Source: JAPWJZ01 sp966211335 (GTDB lineage Bacteria; Pseudomonadota; Alphaproteobacteria; Micavibrionales; UBA2020). From it: 64,000 nucleotides of DNA. The translations under genes were made by a program, and so were the position numbers. The stretch covers positions 1 to 64,000 of the forward strand of contig CBIHNF010000005.1 in assembly GCA_966211335.1 (NCBI GenBank), written 5' to 3'. The notes below the pieces were generated by a model. The model was not told where the DNA came from. It saw nothing but the letters and a program-made list of their open reading frames with translations, and searched no databases. The number at the start of each line of letters is the position of its first letter. Position 1 is the stretch's first letter. Below, piece by piece: positions 1-8,389 of the stretch.

Positions 1-968
1 TTGGAGAAGCCCCACTCGTTGTCGTACCAGCTCATGACGCGCACGAAGGTGCCGTCGATGACCTTGGTTTCTTTCAGCGCGAAGATGCTGGAGCGGGGGT
101 CGCCGTTGAAGTCGGTCGACACGAGCGGCTCGGTGTAAGTGCCGAGGATGCCTTTCAGCGGGCCGTTGGTCGAGGCATCGATGATCGCCTGGTTCACTTC
201 CTCGACCGTGGTCGGGCGGTTGGCGGTGAACTTGAAGTCGACGACGGAAACGTTCGGCGTCGGCACGCGGAGCGAGGTGCCGTCCAGCTTGCCCTTCAGC
301 TCCGGCAGCACGAGGCCGACGGCCTTCGCAGCGCCCGTCGAGGTCGGGATGATGTTGACGGCGGCAGCTCTGGCGCGGTGCAGGTCCTTGTGCATCGTGT
401 CGACGGTGTTCTGGTCGCCGGTGTAGCTGTGGATCGTCGTCATGAAGCCGTGCTTGATGCCGACCGCTTTGTTCAGCACAAAGGCGACGGGCGCAAGGCA
501 GTTCGTCGTGCAGGAAGCGTTGGAGACGACGACATGCGCCGCCTGCAGCTTGTCATGGTTGACGCCGTAGACGACCGTAATGTCTTCGTCCGTCGCGGGG
601 GAGGAGATGAGGACCTTTTTCGCGCCGGCCGCGATGTGCTTCATCGCGTCTTCTTTTTTGGTGAAGATGCCGGTGCATTCCATGGTGATGTCAACGCCAA
701 GGTCTTTCCACGGCAGCTGCGTCGGGTCTTTGATGGCCGTCATGCGGATTTCATGGCCGTTGACGATCAGCTTGTCGCCGGAGGCTTTCACGTCGCCCTT
801 GAAGCGGCCGTGCACTGAATCGTATTTCAGCAGATGGGCATTGGCTTCCGAGGTCGCAAGGTCGTTAATGCCGACGACGGTAACGTCATTGCGGCCGCTC
901 TCCATGATGGAGCGCAGCACAAGGCGGCCGATGCGGCCGAAGCCGTTGATGGCAATTTTAACTGTCAT
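1..968 (-). CDS. gap: Glyceraldehyde-3-phosphate dehydrogenase, 3' end cut by window
   Basis: Oxidises and phosphorylates glyceraldehyde-3-phosphate to 1,3-bisphosphoglycerate with NAD(P) in cytosolic glycolysis/gluconeogenesis. The reading frame starts at ATG 966-968 with the Rossmann motif INGFGRIGR, carries the catalytic cysteine in SNASCTTNCLAP and reaches the near-C-terminal SWYDNEWG(F/Y)S signature exactly at the window edge, so only a short C-terminal tail is missing. The order of motifs and the visible length of about 322 residues fit the normal family size of about 335. It reads in the same direction as tkt, as in many alphaproteobacteria where tkt, gap and pgk cluster, but an ATPase gene lies between the two here. 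It has its own 117-bp upstream region with an inverted repeat, so it may have a promoter of its own. Confidence 0.97.
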   Translation of the reverse strand, partial: MTVKIAINGFGRIGRLVLRSIMESGRNDVTVVGINDLATSEANAHLLKYDSVHGRFKGDVKASGDKLIVNGHEIRMTAIKDPTQLPWKDLGVDITMECTGIFTKKEDAMKHIAAGAKKVLISSPATDEDITVVYGVNHDKLQAAHVVVSNASCTTNCLAPVAFVLNKAVGIKHGFMTTIHSYTGDQNTVDTMHKDLHRARAAAVNIIPTSTGAAKAVGLVLPELKGKLDGTSLRVPTPNVSVVDFKFTANRPTTVEEVNQAIIDASTNGPLKGILGTYTEPLVSTDFNGDPRSSIFALKETKVIDGTFVRVMSWYDNEWGFS

Positions 969-1000
969 TTGTATTCTCCCTACTTTTACCTTTTGTTATC

Positions 1001-1020
1001 GTCCGTATAATGGCACGGAC
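1001..1020. promoter_or_regulatory. Inverted repeat upstream of gap
   Basis: GTCCGT and ACGGAC flank an 8-bp spacer, about 33 bp before the gap start codon. This is the geometry of a dimeric regulator site. No regulator can be named from the sequence. Confidence 0.35.
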
Positions 1021-1085
1021 ACTTTCATATTTCGAGCGTAAATACTGCAAAAATGGCGCGAAAATAAGCCGCTGAATTTGCTGTC

Positions 1086-1877
1086 TTAATCTTCTTCCTG
1101 TGTCTTATTTTCCAACAGGTTTCTCATGAAACCGCCGGGATTATAATAAAACTCCTGCAGTATCTGAAAATTTTCCGTTTGCTTGTATGGCTTTTCAACT
1201 ATGCCTTTATTCGTCAAGTGCAGCACGCAAGCGTCAGGATAAGCCATGATGAAAGGCGAATGGGTCGCGATGATGAATTGATTTCGACCCGTCTTTTGCT
1301 TTTCGTGAAGTAGCTTAACGAAGTCCATCTGCTTTTTTGGAGATAGTGCAGCCTCCGGCTCGTCCATGATATATATGCCGTAATCGCGGATTTTGTTACG
1401 AAAGAGGGCTGAATATCCCTCGCCATGCGACAGTTCCTGAAACTCCCTGTCGGCATAGTCTTCTGCGCTGCTCATGCCTCCGCCAACTTCGACGTTGTAC
1501 ATATCCATCTGCTTGACGAGCGCATGGATCGTCTCGGCGCGGGTATAAAAGCCTTCCGTGACTTTTGGCAGCCATGCCGCTTTCAGAAACCGGCTAAACT
1601 TTTCTTGCCCGGCGTCGCCAGCCATGTAGTTCTTGTTGCCGCCATAGCCGCCAAATCCGCATAATGCGGCAATTGCCTCGATAATCGTGGATTTGCCGCT
1701 GCCGTTCTGGCCGACCAGAATGGTGATATTATGCGTGAACTCAATTTCAAAAGGCGCTGCGCGAATGGAGGGGATATTTAAGGGATATCCTTCTTCACCC
1801 TCGGCCTTTTCAGGGTCGAGCCAAATCTTTTTAAGATAAGGCGCCTTCAGTTGCGGGAGCTTTGCCTTTTTGGCCAT
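1086..1877 (-). CDS. COG3910-type AAA/ABC-like ATPase
   Basis: A 263-residue soluble ATPase of the predicted-ATPase family COG3910 (AAA_21/AAA_23-like, related to RecF/OLD and ABC heads). Walker A GQNGSGKS lies at residues 56-63, the ABC-like signature LSHGEGY at 149-155 and Walker B YIMDEPEAALSP at about 169-180 with Asp172 and Glu173, followed by the D-loop and ATHSP switch histidine. This is the complete core of the family with no extra effector domain. The biological role of the family is unknown to me. The start codon lies 12 bp after the tkt stop and the gene reads with tkt and gap, so it is probably co-transcribed with tkt. Its codons look more AT-rich than those of its neighbours, hinting at later insertion into the tkt-gap pair. 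Confidence 0.85.
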   Translation of the reverse strand: MAKKAKLPQLKAPYLKKIWLDPEKAEGEEGYPLNIPSIRAAPFEIEFTHNITILVGQNGSGKSTIIEAIAALCGFGGYGGNKNYMAGDAGQEKFSRFLKAAWLPKVTEGFYTRAETIHALVKQMDMYNVEVGGGMSSAEDYADREFQELSHGEGYSALFRNKIRDYGIYIMDEPEAALSPKKQMDFVKLLHEKQKTGRNQFIIATHSPFIMAYPDACVLHLTNKGIVEKPYKQTENFQILQEFYYNPGGFMRNLLENKTQEED

Positions 1878-1889
1878 CCTCGAAAGCTA

Positions 1890-3905
1890 TCAAACTCTTT
1901 TCTTCACTTGTTCCACGACGTTTTCCGCCGTGATGCCGAAGTGCTTGTAGAGTTCCTGGTAGGGCGCGCTTTCGCCGAAGCCGGTCATGCCGACGAAGAT
2001 GCCGTCCTGGCCGATGATGGAATCCCAGCCGAAGCGGAGCGCCGCTTCCACCGCCACGGTGACTTTCGACTGGCCGAGCAGCGTTGCCTTATAGGCTTCG
2101 TCCTGCTGCTTGAACAGCTCGAGGCAGGGCGCGGTGACGACGCGGGTCGAAATTTTATCCGCTTCCAGCTTCTTCTGTGCTTCAAGCGCGATTTCAACCT
2201 CGGAGCCCGTCGCCCAGATGGTCACGGTCGGCTTGCCCGAGGCTTCGGAAAGAATGTAGGCGCCTTTTTTGGACAGGTTTTCAGCCGCGCCTTCTTTGCG
2301 CACCAGCGGCAGGTTCTGGCGCGTCAGCACGAGGACGGACGGGCCGGTCGTATGCTCAAGCGCGATCTGCCAGGCTTCCGCCGTTTCAATCACGTCGCAG
2401 GGGCGAAGCGTCAGCACGTTGATCATGCAGCGCAGCGCCGCCAGATGCTCCACCGGCTGGTGGGTCGGGCCGTCTTCGCCAAGGCCGATCGAGTCATGCG
2501 TCATGACGTAAATCACGCGCTGTTTCATGAGGCCCGACAGGCGGATGGAGGGGCGGCAGTAATCGGTAAAGGTCAGGAAGGTGCCGCCGTAGGGAATGAA
2601 ACCCTTATGCAGCGCTATGCCGTTCATGGCTGCAGCCATGCCGTGCTCGCGCACGCCCCAGTACACGTAGCTGCCCGAATAATCGGACTTCGAAACCTTG
2701 CCCATCGATTTGACGAGCGTGAGGTTGGAGCCTGTGAGGTCCGCCGAACCGCCAATCATTTCAGGCAGCGCAGGCACGAGGACTTCGAGCACTTTTGCAG
2801 AGGCGGTGCGCGTTGCGATTTTCGGCGCTTCGGCAACGGCCTTGGTTTTGAAGGCGGCGATGATGGGGTCGACAACCGCCGTCACATCGCCTTTTTGCAT
2901 ACGGTCGTAGCTCTGGCGCTTCTCGCCGGTCAGGGCGTCATAGCGCACCTGCCAGTTTTTACGCTCAGTTTGGCTTTCCGCGCCAGCGGCGCGCCAGCTG
3001 TTCAGCAAGTTTTCGGGAATTTCAAACGGCGCATGCGACCAGCCAAGGTTTTTGCGTGCGCCCGCAATCTCTTCATCCCCTAGCGGCGAACCGTGGGAGG
3101 AGGAAGAACCCTGTTTCGTCGGCGCGCCATAGCCGATTTTGGTTTTGCAGCAAATCAGCGACGGCTTGCCGGTGTTGATTTGCGCGGCGGCAATCGCTTT
3201 CGCAATCTGGCCTGCATCATGGCCGTCAACGGTAAAGGTTTCCCAGCCGTAGGACTCAAAGCGCATCGAGGTATTGTCAGTGAAGGAAAGCGAGGTCGGG
3301 CCGTCGATAGAAATTTCATTGTCATCGTAGAGGACAATCAGCTTGCCAAGGCCCAGGTGCCCCGCGAGCGAGCAGGCTTCGTGCGAGATGCCTTCCATCA
3401 GGTCGCCGTCCGAGGCGATGACATAGGTATAGTGGCTGGCAATGTCATTGCCGAAGCGCGCGTTCATCATGCGCTCTGCCAGCGCGAAACCGACGGCGTT
3501 GGAAATGCCTTGTCCGAGCGGGCCGGTGGTGGTTTCAATGCCCGCTTCAGGCATCACTTCCGGGTGGCCGGGGGTAATGCTGTGCAGCTGGCGGAAATTC
3601 TTCAGCTGCTCCAGTGTCATCTTCTCGTAACCCGTCAGGTAGTTGAGGGCGTAGAGCAGCATGGAGCCGTGGCCGGCGGACAAGATGAAACGGTCGCGGT
3701 CCGGCCAGGTGGGGTTGCTGGGGTCGTATTTCATGAACTGGGTGAACAGCACCGTCGCCACATCGGCCATGCCCATCGGCATGCCGGGGTGGCCCGAATT
3801 GGCCTTCTGCACGGCATCCATGGCAAGGGCGCGCAGGGCGTTCGCCAGCTCGTTGTGCGTGGCGGCATCGGGGCTTTGTTTTTTGGCGGCGGAGGCTTGG
3901 GACAT
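1890..3905 (-). CDS. tkt: Transketolase
   Basis: Thiamine-diphosphate enzyme of the pentose phosphate (and Calvin-type) carbon rearrangements, moving two-carbon ketol units between sugar phosphates. The 671-residue length is typical. The N-terminal KANSGHPGMPMG motif, the ThDP motif around SDGDLMEGISHEA, the catalytic-glutamate segment VREHGMAAAMNG and the LTRQNLP region of the C-terminal domain are all present. The ATG at 3903-3905 is preceded by AAGGA at a good distance. It heads a minus-strand group with the ATPase and gap. A perfect 20-bp palindrome lies about 95 bp upstream. Confidence 0.97.
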   Translation of the reverse strand: MSQASAAKKQSPDAATHNELANALRALAMDAVQKANSGHPGMPMGMADVATVLFTQFMKYDPSNPTWPDRDRFILSAGHGSMLLYALNYLTGYEKMTLEQLKNFRQLHSITPGHPEVMPEAGIETTTGPLGQGISNAVGFALAERMMNARFGNDIASHYTYVIASDGDLMEGISHEACSLAGHLGLGKLIVLYDDNEISIDGPTSLSFTDNTSMRFESYGWETFTVDGHDAGQIAKAIAAAQINTGKPSLICCKTKIGYGAPTKQGSSSSHGSPLGDEEIAGARKNLGWSHAPFEIPENLLNSWRAAGAESQTERKNWQVRYDALTGEKRQSYDRMQKGDVTAVVDPIIAAFKTKAVAEAPKIATRTASAKVLEVLVPALPEMIGGSADLTGSNLTLVKSMGKVSKSDYSGSYVYWGVREHGMAAAMNGIALHKGFIPYGGTFLTFTDYCRPSIRLSGLMKQRVIYVMTHDSIGLGEDGPTHQPVEHLAALRCMINVLTLRPCDVIETAEAWQIALEHTTGPSVLVLTRQNLPLVRKEGAAENLSKKGAYILSEASGKPTVTIWATGSEVEIALEAQKKLEADKISTRVVTAPCLELFKQQDEAYKATLLGQSKVTVAVEAALRFGWDSIIGQDGIFVGMTGFGESAPYQELYKHFGITAENVVEQVKKRV

Positions 3906-3997
3906 TGGCGTTCCTTATAAATGACGGCGAAAAGGGAAGGCGAATTCAACCGCACAATGCCCCATGCGGCGGCCCCCCGTCAACGCTAGAAAACTAC

Positions 3998-4017
3998 GCC
4001 CAAACTTAAGTTTGGGC
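3998..4017. promoter_or_regulatory. Perfect 20-bp palindrome between tkt and the divergent gene
   Basis: The half GCCCAAACTT is followed directly by its exact reverse complement with no spacer. It sits in the 239-bp divergent region between tkt and the small membrane protein at 4145. With no loop and no T-run it is more like a protein-binding operator than a terminator. The binder is unknown. Confidence 0.4.
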
Positions 4018-4144
4018 AGCATTTTCACGGTACAAAGCGCCCCTTGCCATAACATGAAGCCGCCCCGTTGCCAATGACGGAAGGGAGCCTTATGATTCCC
4101 TCAAATCCACAGCCAGCGATATAGCCCGGAAAGGGGAGAAGACC

Positions 4145-4582
4145 ATGTCCAACCGCACCCCTGAAATGGGCGATGCCGACTACCCCGATTTCAAGAACAT
4201 GACGATCAAGCAGATGCGCGAAGACATGACCGCGCTCAATCACCTGATCAAAGAATTAAAGACGATCGAAAAAGATAACACCAAAAAATTCGCCCTTACC
4301 TGGGGCGCAGGCACCCTTGCGACCGCTGCTGTCACGCTGATATTCCCGCCGGCCGCTTTCCTCGTCCTCTCGACCTCCACCATGATGAACGTCGACCCCA
4401 TGGCCCGCACCATGATGGCGCGCGACATGTTGCGCAAGGCGGAAGATTTGCGGGAGCGCTACAAAATCGTCTGGCGCGCAAGACCCGGCCGAGCCTTCCA
4501 CGACGTCGCCGCCCGCAGCAAGCGCGAAGCCGAGCGCAAGAAGCAGAACAGGAAGTTCAAGTTTCCGGGGTTTGGGAAGTAG
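4145..4582 (+). CDS. Small membrane protein of unknown function
   Basis: 145 residues. A charged helical N-terminus (about residues 15-45, predicted amphipathic) leads into one or two hydrophobic segments at roughly 50-78 (WGAGTLATAAVTLIFPPAAF), followed by a strongly basic C-terminus rich in Arg and Lys. GGGGAG precedes the ATG at a normal distance, so the start is well supported. It is divergent from tkt and convergent with the Sel1-repeat gene. I do not recognise a family. Confidence 0.7.
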   Translation: MSNRTPEMGDADYPDFKNMTIKQMREDMTALNHLIKELKTIEKDNTKKFALTWGAGTLATAAVTLIFPPAAFLVLSTSTMMNVDPMARTMMARDMLRKAEDLRERYKIVWRARPGRAFHDVAARSKREAERKKQNRKFKFPGFGK

Positions 4583-4591
4583 CGTTGCGGT

Positions 4592-5635
4592 CTATCTAGC
4601 TCTATGCTTTGAGGTGCGCGCTCTCCACGCGAGAACGCGGGCATTAAGCTTCGCTCTTTGCTCGGCTGTAATGTTTGGAAGGGGGGTGTTATCACTCAAG
4701 TCCGCTTTCGAGTCGGAAACGGTGAGCCAGAAATAAGCCTCCTGATCATCCGGTTTACCGGCAAGACCTAAATAAAGAATTCTCCCCAGTGCGCCTTGCG
4801 CCAGCCCGTGATTCCCCTTCGCGGCGATAAGGTACCATTTCATGGCTTCAGCGTAGTCTTGCTTGACGCCAAGACCCACTTCGTACATCAGACCTAATCG
4901 ATACTGGGCTTCCGCGTCATTTAATGCGGCTGCTTTCAAGAACCATTTGCGCGCTTCATCCGTATTTTTAGCAACGCCTTCGCCATGTAAATAATGGCGG
5001 CCGACTTCGGCTGGATTGTATGAAGGGTCAGTTGGCGAAAGCGACTTCAAATAAGCGAGATCGCTTGCTTGCCGATACCATTCGTGCGTTTGTTGTTCCG
5101 CGGGAAGTTCGTTGTGGCCAAGGATTGCCTGATGCTCTGCAAAGGCGACTTTGTATTCATCACTGTGTAAGATTTTGTACTTGTCTATATTGTTAGTGCG
5201 CTGCTTTCTCGAAAAAACTGTGCTTCCATATCCGCCGCGTGTACCGCAAGTGTCGGAACGGCAGGCGCCGTCATCATCCTCGAACGACAATGTTTTATCC
5301 GAGACCCTAATCCGGAAAGTGCAATAATTACCATCTTCGTTTTTGAAACGGGAATACGTCAGCGCATCGTCTTTGGCGTCTGCAATCCCGCTCAGCTCGC
5401 ATTGATGGCCGTTAAAGAACCAGAGTTGCGTATGAAAGTAAGCTGTATTCTTGGTGAGGGGAAGAATCGTCAATTCGTCGACACTTACATACCGACTTCC
5501 ACTAACGTCCCCATTCTCGTGTTGCTGCTTATAAACGCCCTTCAAATCATTCAGCCGAAAGGCTTCGTCGGCAAGGCTTTGGGTGGGAAGATAAAATATG
5601 ATAAATCCAAAAATAATAAACCGCAGTGACATCAT
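4592..5635 (-). CDS. Secreted Sel1-like repeat protein
   Basis: 347 residues with an N-terminal signal peptide (hydrophobic MMSLRFIIFGFIIFYLP, cleavage probably after SLA). The middle is a cysteine-containing domain I do not recognise (pairs of Cys in the 77-130 region, likely disulphides). The C-terminal third has Sel1-type repeats: AEVGRHYLHGEGV, EAQYRLGLMYEVGLGV and a third copy starting GLAQGALGRILYLG, each followed by an aromatic-containing KW(F/Y) helix. Sel1 repeats usually scaffold protein-protein contacts in the envelope. It begins one base after the stop of the DUF808 gene, so it is probably co-transcribed with that gene. Its base composition is less GC-rich than its neighbours. Confidence 0.8.
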   Translation of the reverse strand: MMSLRFIIFGFIIFYLPTQSLADEAFRLNDLKGVYKQQHENGDVSGSRYVSVDELTILPLTKNTAYFHTQLWFFNGHQCELSGIADAKDDALTYSRFKNEDGNYCTFRIRVSDKTLSFEDDDGACRSDTCGTRGGYGSTVFSRKQRTNNIDKYKILHSDEYKVAFAEHQAILGHNELPAEQQTHEWYRQASDLAYLKSLSPTDPSYNPAEVGRHYLHGEGVAKNTDEARKWFLKAAALNDAEAQYRLGLMYEVGLGVKQDYAEAMKWYLIAAKGNHGLAQGALGRILYLGLAGKPDDQEAYFWLTVSDSKADLSDNTPLPNITAEQRAKLNARVLAWRARTSKHRAR

Positions 5636-5636
5636 C

Positions 5637-6548
5637 TTAAGCTTTTTTCATACGCTTGGCCGCCGCTATTATTTTCCCCACCGGCTTTTCCACCAGCTTC
5701 CACACCGGCACGGCGATAAAGCCGATGACGGCGCCGAGGGCGACGGTGGCAAGGAAGCGGGCGAAGCCATGCGCTGGCAGCAGGGCGTCAACCGCATGTA
5801 CGCCATGCGCGACGATGCCGCCGCCGACCATGAACATGGCGGCGGTGCCGACGACGGAAAGGGTTTTCATGAGCCAAGGGGCACCGCGCAGAATGGCGCG
5901 GCCCGTGGCGGCGATGGATTTTTTCGTACTTTTGGCAAGGTGCATGCCAAGGTCGTCCAGCTTGACGATGGCGGCGACAAGGCCGTAGACGCCGACGGTC
6001 ATGCCAATGCCGATGGCGCAGAGAACGGCAGCCTGCACAGCAAAGTCGGAATCGCGCACGGCGGCAAGCGTAACGGCGACGATTTCGCCGGAGAGGATGA
6101 AGTCGGTTTTTACCGCCTGGCCGATTTTCTGTTTTTCAGCGGCCAGCAGCTCCTCGGCGCTTTTTGCGGCGGCGGTGCGGATTTCTTTAAGGTGCTTTTT
6201 GTCGTCTTTATCCGCATGCAGTGCGTGGATGATTTTTTCGGCGGCTTCAAAGCAAAGGTAGGTGCCGCCAATCATCAAGAGCGGCGTGATCAGCCATTCG
6301 GCGACAGCGCTCAGGGCAAGGGCGGCGGGGATCAGGATCAGCTTGTTGCGGAAGGAGCCTTTGGCAACGCGCCAGACGATGGGCAGCTCGCGCTTCGGGT
6401 CAATGCCCAGCATGGCTTCTGCGTTGACGGCCAGATCGTCGCCGGTGATGCCGGCGGTCTTCACCGCCGCGACTTTGGTCATGACAGCGATGTCGTCGAG
6501 AAGGGCAGTGATATCGTCAAGTAGGGCAAGCAAGCCGCCGGCGGCCAT
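5637..6548 (-). CDS. DUF808 family inner-membrane protein (YedI-like), copy 1
   Basis: 303 residues matching the DUF808/YedI pattern: N-terminal GGLLALLDDITALLDDIAVMTKVAAVKTAGI, then DDLAVNAEAMLGIDPKRELPIVW, and several membrane segments. The family is conserved in proteobacteria but has no established function. The GGGIVAHG and GAVIGFIAVPVW segments are predicted transmembrane. AAAGG lies upstream of the ATG. It directly follows a second DUF808 gene on the same strand (62-bp gap), so the two are tandem paralogues; this copy has a duplicated LLDDI motif near the start and lacks the proline-rich tail of copy 2. Confidence 0.88.
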   Translation of the reverse strand: MAAGGLLALLDDITALLDDIAVMTKVAAVKTAGITGDDLAVNAEAMLGIDPKRELPIVWRVAKGSFRNKLILIPAALALSAVAEWLITPLLMIGGTYLCFEAAEKIIHALHADKDDKKHLKEIRTAAAKSAEELLAAEKQKIGQAVKTDFILSGEIVAVTLAAVRDSDFAVQAAVLCAIGIGMTVGVYGLVAAIVKLDDLGMHLAKSTKKSIAATGRAILRGAPWLMKTLSVVGTAAMFMVGGGIVAHGVHAVDALLPAHGFARFLATVALGAVIGFIAVPVWKLVEKPVGKIIAAAKRMKKA

Positions 6549-6610
6549 GGTGTAAATACCTTTGTAATTTTAAAAGGGAGCGTAGCGGATTCCGCTGTGC
6601 TTTGGAAGCG

Positions 6611-7690
6611 TCAGGGTTTTGGCGCCGGCCGCTTTTGGGCGGTGGCCGCATCCGGCTGTGTTTCCGGCGTTTTCAGCGCGGCAGCCATGGACTGCCGCAG
6701 CGGCGTCACGTTTTTCAGCGCGCTGCCCGGTGTTTCTGGTGCGGCGATCACGGCGCCATTGTCGTTGGCGGTTTTGGCGGGCTTTGTCTTGAACAGCTTT
6801 TTCGCAGCGGTCACAAGATTTGCCAGCGGCTTGCCGATGTGCTCGATGACAGGCATGGCGGCAAGCCCCGCCGCCGCGCCGGCAACGGTCGCAACCGCCA
6901 TCTCAATCATATCGGCCACCGCCGGCGTTGATGAAATGGTGTGGGCGAGGTGCTGAAGACCATGCGCCGCCGCTGGAATGCCATGCAGCATCAGCCCGCC
7001 GCCAACCATAAACATCGCACCGGTGCCAAGAACCGAAATTCCTTTCATCAGCGGCGGCACCGATTTGACAAGCCCGCGCCCGAGGCTGCGGATGGATTTG
7101 CTGAAGGCGCTGTCGCCCTGTTTTTTCATCATCGATGCGCCAAGATCGTCAAGGCGCAAAAGCCCGCCCACAAGGCCGTAAATGCCTGCCGTCATGCCAA
7201 GGCCGATGCCGCCCAAAACCGCGACCTGCGTAATGAAGGGAGAGGCCGCGACCGCGCCGAGGGTGACGACAACGATTTCCGCCGATAAAATTAAATCGGT
7301 GCGGATGGCGCTTTTGATTTTGCCGCGCTCAATCTCGGCCGGCGTGCCCTTCGGCTTTTCATCGACGCCGATATTGCCGTGGTTGCGGTGGAGAACTTTT
7401 TCGATACCCTCGTAGCACAGGTAGATGCCGCCCATTGTCAGTAGCGGCGTAATTGCCCATGGCGCCGCAAGGCTGAGGCCCAGCGCGGCGGGGATCAGCA
7501 TCGCCTTGTTCTTGAGCGACCCCTTGGCCACTTCCCAGACAATCGGCAGCTCCCGCTTGGGGTCGACGCCGGACAGTGCCTGCGAGTTGACGGCGAGGTC
7601 GTCACCCGAAATGCCCACTGTCTTGCTGGCTGCAACCTTCGACATCGTGGCGATATCGTCGAGCAGTGTCAGTAGTCCGCTGGCGGGCAT
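6611..7690 (-). CDS. DUF808 family inner-membrane protein (YedI-like), copy 2
   Basis: 359 residues and clearly paralogous to the adjacent gene: ASGLLTLLDDIATMSKVAASKT, GDDLAVNSQALSGVDPKRELPIVWEVAKGSLKNK and FMVGGGLMLHGIP correspond block by block. It is about 55 residues longer than copy 1, and the extra is a C-terminal low-complexity tail ending in KRPAPKP. GAGGAA precedes the ATG, so the start is secure. First gene of the DUF808-DUF808-Sel1 series on the minus strand. No experimental role is known to me for the family. Confidence 0.88.
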   Translation of the reverse strand: MPASGLLTLLDDIATMSKVAASKTVGISGDDLAVNSQALSGVDPKRELPIVWEVAKGSLKNKAMLIPAALGLSLAAPWAITPLLTMGGIYLCYEGIEKVLHRNHGNIGVDEKPKGTPAEIERGKIKSAIRTDLILSAEIVVVTLGAVAASPFITQVAVLGGIGLGMTAGIYGLVGGLLRLDDLGASMMKKQGDSAFSKSIRSLGRGLVKSVPPLMKGISVLGTGAMFMVGGGLMLHGIPAAAHGLQHLAHTISSTPAVADMIEMAVATVAGAAAGLAAMPVIEHIGKPLANLVTAAKKLFKTKPAKTANDNGAVIAAPETPGSALKNVTPLRQSMAAALKTPETQPDAATAQKRPAPKP

Positions 7691-7746
7691 TTGATTCCTC
7701 TATTTGTCTTAACTGGTGCCTTTGAGCATAGCGGGTGGGGTACTAT

Positions 7747-7775
7747 TTGACAAATTTTCGCCGTGGAATTTTATA
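7747..7775 (+). promoter_or_regulatory. Sigma-70-type promoter, upstream copy
   Basis: TTGACA (7747-7752) and TTTATA (7770-7775) are separated by 17 bp, in front of the gene at 7872. A second candidate lies closer to the gene. Confidence 0.4.
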
Positions 7776-7815
7776 TCTTTCTGTATTTACAGCATAAATT
7801 CGGGAGGCGATAAAA

Positions 7816-7844
7816 TTGACATAATCCAGTTTTATTGCTAGAAA
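7816..7844 (+). promoter_or_regulatory. Sigma-70-type promoter, proximal copy
   Basis: A perfect TTGACA (7816-7821) is followed after 17 bp by TAGAAA (7839-7844), about 28 bp before the start codon at 7872. Confidence 0.45.
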
Positions 7845-7871
7845 CAGATATCATCAACGGATAGGTGCTGC

Positions 7872-8381
7872 ATGTTCCAGGAAATTTACGAAGCGGGCGT
7901 CGCGTTTGCGGAAACGCGCATGAATGGTTGGGCGCAGCGCTTTCTGCCGGGCAAGCGCTTCAACGCGGATGACAAAAAGTATTTCGCCGGCGCGGCAGCG
8001 CTGTCCGTCGGCAATCTGGTCGAGAATTTAGGATACGTCGGTGCGCTGGTCAGCGTGACGCTGGCGGCGGTGGCCGTGTTCAACCCCGTGACGGCAACAG
8101 CCATGGGCCTGGCGGGCGTGATGGCGGGCGGGGCGCTGTCCGGCGCGGCGATCTGCTTTGGCAGCGGCATGGAAGAGGGCGGCGACCGCAACAGCGGGCT
8201 ACGCAGCATCCGCAAAGCCGTGCAGTCCGGCCTGTGGCAGGGCTTCCGCGAGGATGTGCGCAAATGGATCAACCCCAAAAGCGCGCGCATCGACTTTGAT
8301 GCGGTGAATAAAAAAGACGCCGCGAAAAAGCTGGAAGCCGTTCCGGCCCCGAAGCCGCAAGGGCCGCAGCCGCGTCCTTAA
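7872..8381 (+). CDS. Small membrane protein with proline-rich tail
   Basis: 169 residues of unknown function. An amphipathic N-terminus is followed by two hydrophobic, Ala/Gly-rich helices (about residues 43-72 and 75-100) that would form a membrane hairpin, a basic amphipathic stretch with a GFREDVRKW motif, and a Pro-rich end, PAPKPQGPQPRP. Two tandem sigma-70-like promoters lie upstream, in the divergent region shared with the DUF808 pair. No family recognised. Confidence 0.7.
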   Translation: MFQEIYEAGVAFAETRMNGWAQRFLPGKRFNADDKKYFAGAAALSVGNLVENLGYVGALVSVTLAAVAVFNPVTATAMGLAGVMAGGALSGAAICFGSGMEEGGDRNSGLRSIRKAVQSGLWQGFREDVRKWINPKSARIDFDAVNKKDAAKKLEAVPAPKPQGPQPRP

Positions 8382-8389
8382 TCATAACT

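Noticed and set aside
1851..3083. 410-codon open frame opposite tkt
   Set aside because: Antisense to transketolase with no motif and no ribosome-binding site of note.
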